Shown: one piece after another, positions 55,860 to 64,000 of the stretch
Numbering within the stretch: position 1 is the stretch's first letter
Layout: each line of letters begins with the position of its first letter
Source: Alopecurus myosuroides
Lineage: Eukaryota > Streptophyta > Magnoliopsida > Poales > Poaceae
Length of the DNA: 64,000 bases
Reading direction: 5' to 3'
NCBI GenBank assembly: GCA_028641055.1
Contig: CM054062.1
Span: 11,940,826 to 12,004,825 of the forward strand
The notes under the pieces: model-generated
Databases searched by the model: none
What the model was told of the DNA's origin: nothing
What the model saw: the letters and a program-made list of their open reading frames with translations, nothing else
Position numbers and translations under genes: made by a program

Positions 55860-57175
55860 TCACTCTTTGGGGATGGAGGCACGGGCAAGCCTCAGATTGG
55901 CTTCATCATGTGTATTGACATCGTCAACCTTATCATCAGTATCTCCACGAGTCCATGACTCATGGGAAGTGGTGGCATCATCCTCAAGATCAAGATCCAC
56001 CTAGGTGCCATCCTTCTTGGACTTCCATTCTTTGAAACTAGTGATCCTATCCTCAAAACCAGCAACAACAGGAACCCCAAGATGAGCAAAGCGATCCCGA
56101 GTCAGCTGGCGTTCCTTCCTGCTACGAACATGGGCACAACAGGCTTGATTCTCCATGTCCTCCTGACGACAGAACACCTCCTTTAGAGTGTCAGAAACCC
56201 ACTTTCATAAACCATTCTTCTTGGCCTTGCTCTCAAGCTCAAAGTCAGAGTCACTTGAGCCACCTGTGTCAACAACATCTTCACCACTGAGAAGAGGAGT
56301 AAAATGTTTCTTGATGCGGAGTTCTTGGATATGGTGGGTAGTGAGATCTTGTTCATTGTCCAAGAGGGCACTAGGTTGTTGATCATGATGCTAGGAGTGA
56401 GCAATAAGACGCATCACCATAGGTGCAAACACCGGAACACGCCTCTTCATGGCAGAGTTGTACATCTCATTCCACACAATATCCATGATGTCCAACTTCA
56501 AACCATCACCACGGTGCCTATGAGTGTAGACCAATATATCAGCGAGGGAGGCATGAATCTGATCAAAGTTACCAACACGTGGTGAAAAGTGTTGCGGAAG
56601 ATCCAGTGCATGATAGACTGGGAGAAAATTCTTCTGAAGCTAACCATATCATGACTCAGGATATAAAGGTCATAGAGCTCATGAGGAGACATAAATTTCT
56701 ATGGATAAGGAATCCTGAAGTGAGTGGGGGCAAAGTCATTATCAGGGACATCTCCATAATCCTTTATACCAAACAGAGCAGCAAACTGGACCCATGTGGC
56801 GGTGAACATGTGATTCTTGGTCATCCAAGTGATCTTCCTCTCATCAGTGTGGATCTAGAGAGTGGCATAAAACTGGCCGACAAGATGGTCATCATAGTCT
56901 TCATTTACTTCAATGAAATCCAAAAGACCAAAGTCCTCACAGACCTCAAGAGCCTCGCCAAAATAGTATGGGTTGGATCTCATGTATGGAACACTGATGG
57001 AGTAGTGCTTAACCACCTTGTTCTTAGCAAATGGATATTCCTCATAGAAGATGTGCTCTTGGAAGCGAGTCCACAAACATTCACTGACACGAGGTTCCCA
57101 GGGCTTGACATAAGGATTAATTCTATGCTCTTTCATGAATGCTTCACCTCACATATTTGTGATGGACTGGTTCTT
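55860..57175 (-). pseudogene. Extra ORF downstream of copia pol (putative plant transposon protein-like)
   Basis: Minus-strand segments, broken by stops and frameshifts, read KEHRINPYVKPWEPR, YYFGEALEVCEDFGLLDFI, DHLVGQFYATL, RKITWMTKNHMFTATWVQF, SPHELYDLYILSH, FSQSIMHWIFRNTFHH and DGLKLDIMDIVWNEM. This resembles a domain common in plant retroelement ORFs (I recall it as the 'putative plant transposon protein' family) whose FYATL...TWMT core is distinctive. It sits between pol and the 3' LTR, where Sireviruses may have an env-like ORF. Its role is unknown. Confidence 0.65.
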
Positions 57176-57399
57176 TGAGGCCTGAGATTTCATCAGAAAG
57201 AGTGTTGCCTACGAGTCATGTTGGACTGAGTCATGACTTCCTCTTATTGACCACCCTTTGTGTGCCATCTTTGCCTGTCGCTTGCGACCTTCACTAGAAC
57301 TACCTGCGGCTGAGAAAGCAGGGATGGAAAGCATTTGGGATAAGTTAAAACATCAGAAAGTGGACCACAAAAGAAAATTTCTAGTTGTCAACTAGTTAG

Positions 57400-58100
57400 G
57401 AAAAAACTACAAGCCACGGTATTACTGGTCAGTAGCGTGGTTGTACTGTTGGTACCAGCGATCCCAAGCATGGCAGTAGTACCGTTGCGGGCGGAGTCGC
57501 CGAGGCACCCACAGGGACTCCTGTGACCATGAGAGATTGTGCAGCAAATAAACACAGAGGCGAATGTACTCAATGAAGACAACAACACATTTGTAATCAA
57601 CACAGAGCTCCCAAGAACCCTAGCAATATGTTCTCTCAAGATCTACTCAAGGGAGAGAAGGATGGAGGGGGTAACCGAGCTCATCTTCGTGAAAAGGACA
57701 AATGTGATGATGTCGGAGATCCTCCCGGCGAGAGAGGGGCGCTCACGGCTGGAGGAGCCTTCCCTGGCGGCGAGATGATGCGGCAGCGACCTCTTTTGGT
57801 GTGGGGTCGAGTAAGGGAGTGGGAGGGGGGTGAATGAAACCATCCCCTCCTAGACCTAACTTAACCCCATGGAAAAGTGCGCAGCGGTAGTACCAATGTG
57901 CCCAGCGGTAGTACCGCCCACCTAGAACATGCGGTATAGCGGCGGTAGTACCATTCCTAGGAGACAGTGTGAGAACACTTATCAGAGACGGTAGTACCGC
58001 GACGCTTCCCGGTAGTACCGGAGCCTGGGTACCACAGTCAGCACCAATGGTAGTACCGTTGTAGCTGGCGGTAGTACCGCTCGCCAGGTTTCATCTAGCG
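57400..58100. repeat. Cluster 2 of GCGGTAGTACCGC, in non-coding copia DNA
   Basis: Degenerate copies lie near 57413-57480 and a dense group between 57884 and 58085, for example AGCGGTAGTACCGCCC and GGCGGTAGTACCGCTC. 57500-57880 between them is GC-rich without a recognised protein. 58100-58537 is the 3' trailer of pol. Confidence 0.8.
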
Positions 58101-58537
58101 GACTAGGGTTCCAAGAAATGATGTTTCAAGAAAGGGCATGTTTTGAGGATGGGGAAGTTGGGGCTTGGGATTGAGAACACAAACTGGAATGGTACTTCAC
58201 ACCCAAAACTTGCAAGATGCAATAAAAAAAAGCCAAGAATGGATATGATTTCCAAACAACTAGCGACACAAAAGGATAAGTGATGAAAACCAAATAAGAA
58301 CCAAATTTTCAAGGAGAAGATGTTGGTAGCCTAGGCCACCATGTAAGAGAGAATGGTATGTCACCGCGAAGATGTATCTTGGGTACATGGCCTATTCTCA
58401 ACATTTTAGCTCATGATTAAACATTAGAAAAGAGAGATATAAATGAATTTTACCTTGGGCATAATGGGGGGACATCCCAATGTGTTAGGAAAACACTCCC
58501 CCTATGTCCATGCCTACTCCTAAACCCAAACACATAG

Positions 58538-60064
58538 TCAACTATAGGTGTGTATGCAAGATCCGAAATTCAAGCTCCTTGAATCGATGATATTTAGCTC
58601 ATTCCTCAAGAACATAAATCTTATGTCATCAAGGGGCTTCATGATTATATCGGGAAGTTGATCCTTGGAGGGAACATTTACTAGCTCAAAATCTCCACGG
58701 GAAACATGATCTCTAATGAAGTGACGATGAATCTCAATATGCTTCATTCTTGTAAGTTGCACCATGTAGTAAGAAACCTTGATGACACTTTCGTTATCGC
58801 ACAGAAGAGGCACTTTGTCACAATGGACATCATATTCCTCAAGAGTTTGCCTCATCCACAACAATTGAGTGCAAGAATTAGTATCTGCCACATACTCGGC
58901 TTCGGAGGCAAAGAGAGAAATATAATTTTGCTTCTTAGAAGACCAACTCACGAAGGACCTACCAAGGAACTGGCAAGCCCTATAAGTCGATTTCATACCA
59001 TCTCGATCACCAGCCCAATCTGAGTCCGTGTACCCACTGAGAGAGAATTGTGCCCCCTTTGGGTACCACGGACTAAACCTTGAGGTATGAACCAAATACC
59101 GAAAGATCTTGTGGACCGCCGTCAAATGGCTTTCCTTAGGAGCTGCTTGATACCTTTCACACACTCCTACACTGAACACAATATCGGGTCTAGAAGCACA
59201 AAGATAAAGAAAAGAACCAATCATAGAATGGTACAACTTTTGGTCCACATCTTCACCATATGGATTTCGCTTGATATGACACTTCGTTTGCATTGGAGTG
59301 ATCTTCCCTTTAGCATCTTGGAAGTTGAACCTCTTGTGCATGTATTGGGTATACTTGTCTTGAGAAATGAAAGTCCCACGATCCAATTTCTTGATCTCAA
59401 AGCCAAGGAATAATTTAAGCTCTCCCATCGTAGATATCTCAAACATGCCATTCATAAGGTTTGAAAATTCATCATTTAAATCTAGATTAGTTGATCCAAA
59501 CATAATATCGCCCACGTATAGTTGGCATATGAAAATCTCCCCTTTAACCCTCTTGGTGAAGAGGGTGGGATCGATTTTCCCAACTTCAAACCCACATTAT
59601 TTCAGTAATTCTCTAAGGTTCTCATACCATGCATGCGGTGCTTGTTTAAGTCCATAGATCGCATTATCGAGTTTTTATACATGGTTGGAGAATTTGGTAT
59701 CCTCAAACCCCGGTGGTTTCTTAACATATACCAACTCTTTCAAAGGACCATTCAGAAAAGAACTATTGACATCCATTTGTTGCAATTTAAAGTTATGTGA
59801 AGATTCATATGCAAGAAGGATACAGATGGACTCAAGGTGAGCCACGAGAGCATAGGTTTGATCAAATTCAATGTATTTCACTTGGGAGTACCCTTGTGCT
59901 ACCAATCTTGCCTTGTTCCTTATGATAATTCCATGCACAACTTTCTTGTTCTTGAATATCCACTTCGTGCCAATAACATTGCGTCAATCTTTGGGCTTCT
60001 CAACTACTTCCACACTTTTTTGCGCTTAAAGTTATTGAGTTCTTCGTGCATAGCTTCCAACTAA
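58538..60064 (-). pseudogene. Copia reverse transcriptase-RNase H (inactive)
   Basis: From 60064 leftward: KARLVAQGYSQ, FDQTYALVAHLESI, LQQMDVNSSFLNG (first catalytic Asp present), VYVKKPPGFED, then after a stop LKQAPHAWYE and LYVGDIMFGSTN. The last is the catalytic box YVDD with the first Asp replaced by Gly, so the polymerase would be dead even without stops. RNase H follows in a long open frame (59515-58538): GYTDSDWAGD (Asp), SEAEYVA (Glu), LLCDNESVI (Asp) are all kept. The upstream linker (KKKFEALEDSD) is at 60061-60342. Confidence 0.92.
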
Positions 60065-60805
60065 TCTGAATCCTCAAGAGCCTCAAACTTTTTCTTTTGT
60101 CCCCCCATGCATATGTTATCTTGATGTTCACTAAATCTTGCCAATTGAGATCTTGTGGTTATTTTTCCTCTAAGATCACCCAACACTTTATCATCAGAAT
60201 AGTCAATCTGCTTCAAACCTCTAGCAACCCTTGCTTCCCGACAGGCTTTGATTTCCTCATTATTGCGAGGAGGAATCACTTGATCATTTGGGTCCCCGTC
60301 TTGACCGGTTTGTTTTCCTTGACCATCGTTATGTTCTTCCACATGAAATGAAGAAGGTCGATCTTTGCGTTGATCTTGGCTAGCTCAAATGATAGGAGAA
60401 CTTGGTTCTTTCATAACAACTTGATCAACAAGAGGAGGGTCCTAAACTTGTTCTTTGGAAGGTGCATCACTTGCTCCATTGGCATGTGCTTCTAGTGTAG
60501 ATGAGGGCTCACCTTGAGTAGAGCATAGTTATTGTGGATCCTCCACAAGGTGTCCCTCAATGGGGCAAAAAATTCCCACACCCATTCTTCTTATGACTTC
60601 TTAAGGCATTTCAACGTCTACATTAAAAACATGAAATTTGCGCCACTTGGGAGCCATCATTTTCCTTGAACACCACACTATTAGTTAGATTCAATGACAA
60701 TCCGTGAGGCCTTGTCGAAGACTTTATAAGTGTGGGATTCGATACCATAACAAACAAAAGTAACCTAAAGATATTTAGATTGGAATTTAGACAAACGAAC
60801 TCCTT
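60065..60805 (-). pseudogene. Copia integrase-RT linker region, degenerate
   Basis: It includes the 93-codon stretch 60061-60342 (GKITTRSQLARFSEHQ). 60350-60800 has only broken frames of the linker with acidic and proline-rich character. Confidence 0.65.
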
Positions 60806-61055
60806 TTACAAAATATAAAAACTTATAATCGAAGACATGGAAGTAGGAGATATTTTGTTTGTTGCTTGTGAGGATCTGATATTGAGTCTTCTAAAGCCTT
60901 TGCGGAGGTGGAGCCAGTTTGATGAATGACATGCCATAGAGATGGCTTCGGCCCATAGATGTGGAGGAGATTTATACTCCACCAACATGGACCTACTCAT
61001 ATCCATAAGATTATGGTTCTTCCTTTCGGCTACACCATTTTGTTGAGGGGTATAA
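60806..61055 (-). pseudogene. Copia integrase, C-terminal part of the core
   Basis: Immediately left of the CACTA the minus strand reads TPQQNGVAERKN (third catalytic Glu, conserved TPQQNGV.ERKN box), then MDMSRSMLV and PPHLWAEA. It joins in frame to the segment at 62343 if the transposon and one TAA are set aside. Confidence 0.9.
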
Positions 61056-62342
61056 CACTAGTAGGAAAAGACTTACCAGTGACGAAAAGAATAGAGCTAA
61101 CGCTGGCGAACAGGTGTTCGCCAGCGCTAAGCCGCTAGTGGTAAGAGGTTACCGATGGCGAACCAGTCCTATTCGCCAGTGCTATCTAGTTACCGCTGGC
61201 GAACTAGTGTTGTTCGCCAGCGCTATGTAGTTACCGCTGGTGAAATTTTGCAAATTCGAAAATAATTTTTTATGCATTTTTTTTCAAAATAGTTGAATTT
61301 GGGGAACCTTTATTCACGGTGTAGAATGTTTTCCCTTTTTTTTGCTTTATTTCATTTTTAATTTTCCACTTCCCGCTTGGTCACCCATCCTCCCACTACT
61401 CTAGCCCGAGCACACTTAACTTCTTAGTTCAATCCTTATGAGCTACCTAGGAACAACTCATTCTTTCTTGTAAGTATAGTACTATCATCCCTCTTAACTA
61501 TTGGACCATATCTACAAATCCGTAATTACAAATTCGACAAATGATAAGTCTAAATTGATCATAAGAATACGAGGAATAAAAATATGACATCCTTATTATC
61601 TTTTCTCAAAAAAAAACAATTTTTTTTATTTTTTTGAATTTTGATTTTTTTTATTAATTTGATTTTGTAGGAAAATTTTGTCTATCTCAAATAACTTTTT
61701 TGTTTTGGAATTTTATGATTCTAAAAAAAACCTCATAGGCCGAAGGCGAGTGAGGTTGGATTGGAAATTTGCTCACGATTTTTTTGATATATCAAACGCG
61801 TTTTTTGACGTCTTATGCAAAAGTTATGGCCGTTTTACGTTTTATTCTTGAATTTTGCATAAAAGGTCAAATGGAATATTTCAAATTTTCTATATCAACT
61901 AGATAGTACACCATACCCACCGATCAACGGATTTTATTTTCTGAACATTTTACCATTTTCGTTTCTACTTTAGAAAATTTTAAAAGGCGGTCCGGGGGGG
62001 GGGTGTGTGGAGCGAAAAATTCAAATTTTACCGCTGGCGAACAAAAGAAATGTTCACCAATGGTAGTAGTGGAAATAGCGCTGGAGAACCGTGGTACATG
62101 TTCGCCAGCGGTACAGAGCTTACCGCTGGCGAACATGTAGCACGGTTCGCCAGCGGTATATTGCGCTGCGGGGGGAGGGGAGCCCATCGTTAGCACTGGG
62201 GAACACGTCCGCTGCTTCACCAGCGGTACTAACTTAGCGCTAGCGAACGTTACAAACAATTCGCCAACGGTAATAGCACTGGCCAACACCAAACGTGTTC
62301 GCCAGCGCTAAGCTGGTGGCTATATGCCTTTTCCTACTAGTG
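61056..62342. mobile_element. Complete non-autonomous CACTA transposon, 1287 bp
   Basis: Ends are CACTAGTAGGAAAAG and CTTTTCCTACTAGTG (15-bp perfect inverted repeats), with a 3-bp duplication TAA (61053-61055, 62343-62345). Subterminal repeats GCTGGCGAAC/GTTCGCCAGC fill about 130-200 bp at the left and 300 bp at the right end. The AT-rich interior has no transposase. It contains a 5S rRNA-like segment at 61371-61436. It sits in a Tyr codon of the copia integrase. Confidence 0.97.
61371..61436 (-). pseudogene. 5S rRNA-like segment inside CACTA
   Basis: The minus strand contains AAGAAGTTAAGTGTGCTCGG, AGAGTAGTGGGAGG and GATGGGTGACC, then CGGGAAG: the 5S internal control region. Oriented toward the element terminus just as at 1213-1290, and 315-445 bp from that terminus in both elements. 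Confidence 0.82.
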
Positions 62343-62632
62343 TAAGCAGCAGAATATTGATGACGAATTCCCTCTTCTCTAAGAAACTCATTTAGGGTGT
62401 CGTTCTTGAACTCGGAGCCATTATAACTTCTAATGGCCAAGATGGAAATATTGTTTTGATGTTGAACTTGATTGGAGAAGTCGATGACGGCTCGTTGAGT
62501 CTCACTCTTCAACTTGAATAAATAAATCCAAGTATATCTAGAATAGTCATAAACAATCACCAAGCAATACTTCTTCCCACCAAGACTTGCCTCGGGCACG
62601 ACACCAAAGAGGTCCACATGAAGAAGCTCCAA
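62343..62632 (-). pseudogene. Copia integrase, N-terminal part of the core (catalytic Asp lost)
   Basis: It reads ELLHVDLFGV (first catalytic Asp), YCLVIVYDYSRYTWIYLF, then AIRSYNGSEFKN where copia integrases have RSDNGxEF: the second catalytic Asp is Tyr. It ends at GIRHQYSAAY where the CACTA entered. Confidence 0.92.
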
Positions 62633-62717
62633 TAGCCACCTTGATTAAATGATAGTTTTGCTTGGGTGGGGAGAATCATGCATCTTTCCTTGAACACAAG
62701 CCCTACAAACACGATCT

Positions 62718-63090
62718 TTAGCAAAGAAAATATTTTATTAGTCCAAGGATATGGCCACCCTTGTGAAGGCTTTGCAAAGTTCTCATTTTAACATGGGATA
62801 AGCAGAAATGCCAAAACCACCTCACGCCGGCCTTTCCGAAAATACACATCGCTTGAGTGTTGGTTGAACCCGAAAAGTCTACCACATACAACTCATTTTC
62901 GGCATGCCCAACGAAAGAGACATCAAGCGTCTTGCTCCACGAGAGGACCATGATATTAGGTTCAAAGAAGACAGAAAATCCCATCTTCCCTAAAGCATGA
63001 ACTGAAAGTAAATTGTAACCAAGGGATTCGACAATCATGGCATCCACAAGAGTGATTTTAGGAGCGACAACAAACTTTTTGAAACCATTA
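62718..63090 (-). pseudogene. Copia GAG-pre-integrase domain (zinc-binding)
   Basis: NLLSVHALGKMGFSVFF, then WFWHFCLSHVKMRTLQSLHKGGHILGL. It corresponds to the W(H)xRLxHxxxxxLxxL block; the first His of the HHCC zinc site appears altered. Precedes integrase as expected. Confidence 0.85.
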
Positions 63091-63277
63091 CCTCAGATTT
63101 TGACTTATCTCCATTAGTGACTGTTGCATGATTTATATTTGGTCTCAACTATATCATAAGCTCCTTACTTACAGTCATATGACTTGTACATCCACTATCA
63201 AGTATCCATTTTGACCCACATGATGCACAGTCGTACAAGAAATCATTGACTTGAGTTAGGACCCATGGAGGGTCCTC
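63091..63277 (-). pseudogene. Copia aspartic protease region
   Basis: The minus strand gives WILDSGCTSHMTVSKE (63214-63167), the copia protease active site DSGCTSHM, intact at this point. Flanking frames are broken. Confidence 0.85.
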
Positions 63278-63835
63278 TCATATTAGCACCAAGGGTCTTG
63301 GGAACCCAAATAGTGTAGTCAATGTAACCCTCACAAGGACAACATATTTAGCTTGCACAACACCATAATAATAAACAAATAAGAAATGGCGATGATTGTT
63401 AGTTCCCGCGGAGTTGCTATGAGTGGTTTTGTCCCTAATCACAACACCACCCGAACAACCATTCTTCTTTGCTTGTGCAGGCTTGGCCTTCTTCTTGATC
63501 ATCTTCTTCTCATTCTTTCTCTTGGCAACATAGACAAGAACTTTCTTGTCATTTTGTGGTTTTGGAGCCACCGCATTCTCAACACTAGGGCCCTTGCCCT
63601 TGATTCTTGCAAGCTCTTCCTTGAACCTAGAATTCTCCTCAATAATATTTGCATGATCACAAGAATAAGTAGAGGTACTAGGTACATCGAATTGATCTAG
63701 TTGAGTTTGATGTTTTTCACGTGACTTGGTGAGGGTAGACTGTTGACTCTCCAAGGCCTTATGAGCCTTGGTGAGATTCTCTACCTCCTCGGTTAGTTTA
63801 ACATGACCAACACCAAACATTTTCATTTTAGCCAT
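63278..63835 (-). pseudogene. Copia gag C-terminal region
   Basis: A 185-codon open frame: an N-terminal Glu/Lys/Leu-rich coiled-coil (LTEEVENLTKAHKALESQ), SYSCDHANIIEENSRFKEEL, then a Lys-rich basic tail (KKMIKKKAKPAQAKK), typical of the spacer between gag and protease in Sirevirus-like copia elements. The upstream capsid lies beyond the window. Confidence 0.75.
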
Positions 63836-63849
63836 TTTATATTTAGCAT

Positions 63850-64000
63850 CACTAGTAGGAAATGCCTTATAGACACCATCTTAGAGCTGGCCAACCAGAT
63901 TACTTGTTAGCCAGTGATATTTTCGCTGGCCAACACAATCACATGTTCGCTAGCGCTACCTAGCTTATCGCTGCCGAACAAACCGTTTTGTTCGCCAGAT
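63850..64000. mobile_element. Start of a second CACTA transposon
   Basis: CACTAGTAGGAAATG begins at 63850 inside the copia gag region, followed by subterminal repeats of CTGGCCAAC and GTTCGCCAG like those of 61056-62342. The element continues beyond the window. Confidence 0.85.

Larger units (their letters stand above)
54159..64000 (-). mobile_element. Copia element, Sirevirus/Maximus type, 5' end beyond window
   Basis: Order on the minus strand: gag tail, protease, GAG-pre-integrase, integrase, reverse transcriptase and RNase H (copia order, integrase before RT), an extra ORF, polypurine tract, 3' LTR. A purine tract AAAAAGGGGGAGAT before the LTR and clusters of a short near-palindrome are features I associate with Sireviruses. 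It is interrupted by a CACTA at 61056-62342 and by the start of another at 63850. Many stops and two catalytic substitutions show it is dead. Confidence 0.85.

Noticed and set aside
56579..57178. A 199-codon gene on the plus strand
   Set aside because: The real protein similarity (FYATL...TWMT) is on the minus strand; the plus frame is its shadow.

Overview
This window is nuclear DNA from a grass, most likely a Triticeae species (wheat, barley or Aegilops type). The signs are a maize-MEG-like cysteine-rich peptide gene with a plant intron, a nuclear copy of plastid atpB, GTCCCGGTT-type CACTA ends, Stowaway MITEs, a large solo LTR resembling the barley LARD Sukkula, and many nested gypsy and copia elements. 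There is no prokaryotic signal. Family names come from recall of such elements, not from a search.

Layout. 1-377: last exon of a DEDDy 3'-5' exonuclease gene. 378-3845: AT-rich DNA, a CACTA end carrying a 5S rRNA-like segment, and a complete Mutator-like element (1695-2914, 9-bp TSD). 3846-11126: a 5'-truncated LINE split by a truncated LARD-type LTR (5872-9744). 11128-18700 is the most gene-like stretch: a two-exon cysteine synthase fragment, a Stowaway MITE, an apparently intact two-exon MEG/ESF1-type secreted peptide gene, a plastid atpB fragment enclosed by two inverted MITE arms, a retroposed unit with 12-bp TSDs, and one 136-bp copia LTR with its primer site.

18700-54158 is nested gypsy-type DNA. 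Its core (25410-40253) is a three-LTR array flanked by ACATC. The array contains a Helitron (33601-37794), which contains a second Helitron (35140-37247). To the right, a gag-protease gypsy element with no polymerase spans 40566-52991, and its 5' LTR carries a complete 4.9-kb solo LTR (47812-52750, TSD CTAGT). 54159-64000 is a reverse-strand copia element of Sirevirus type with mutated reverse transcriptase and integrase. It carries one complete CACTA (61056-62342, TSD TAA) and the start of a second (63850).

How it works together: only the exonuclease exon and the MEG/ESF1 gene look like working host genes. The rest records serial insertion. Many junctions could be read to the base: Helitron A|T sites with an empty paralogous site in the same window, and TSDs for MULE, CACTA, LTR and retroposon insertions. 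The most unusual items are (i) 5S rRNA internal-promoter sequence at matching positions in two different CACTA ends, (ii) a TA-flanked MITE-plastid DNA-MITE composite, (iii) the three-LTR array, and (iv) a 159-bp phased array inside both LARD LTR copies.
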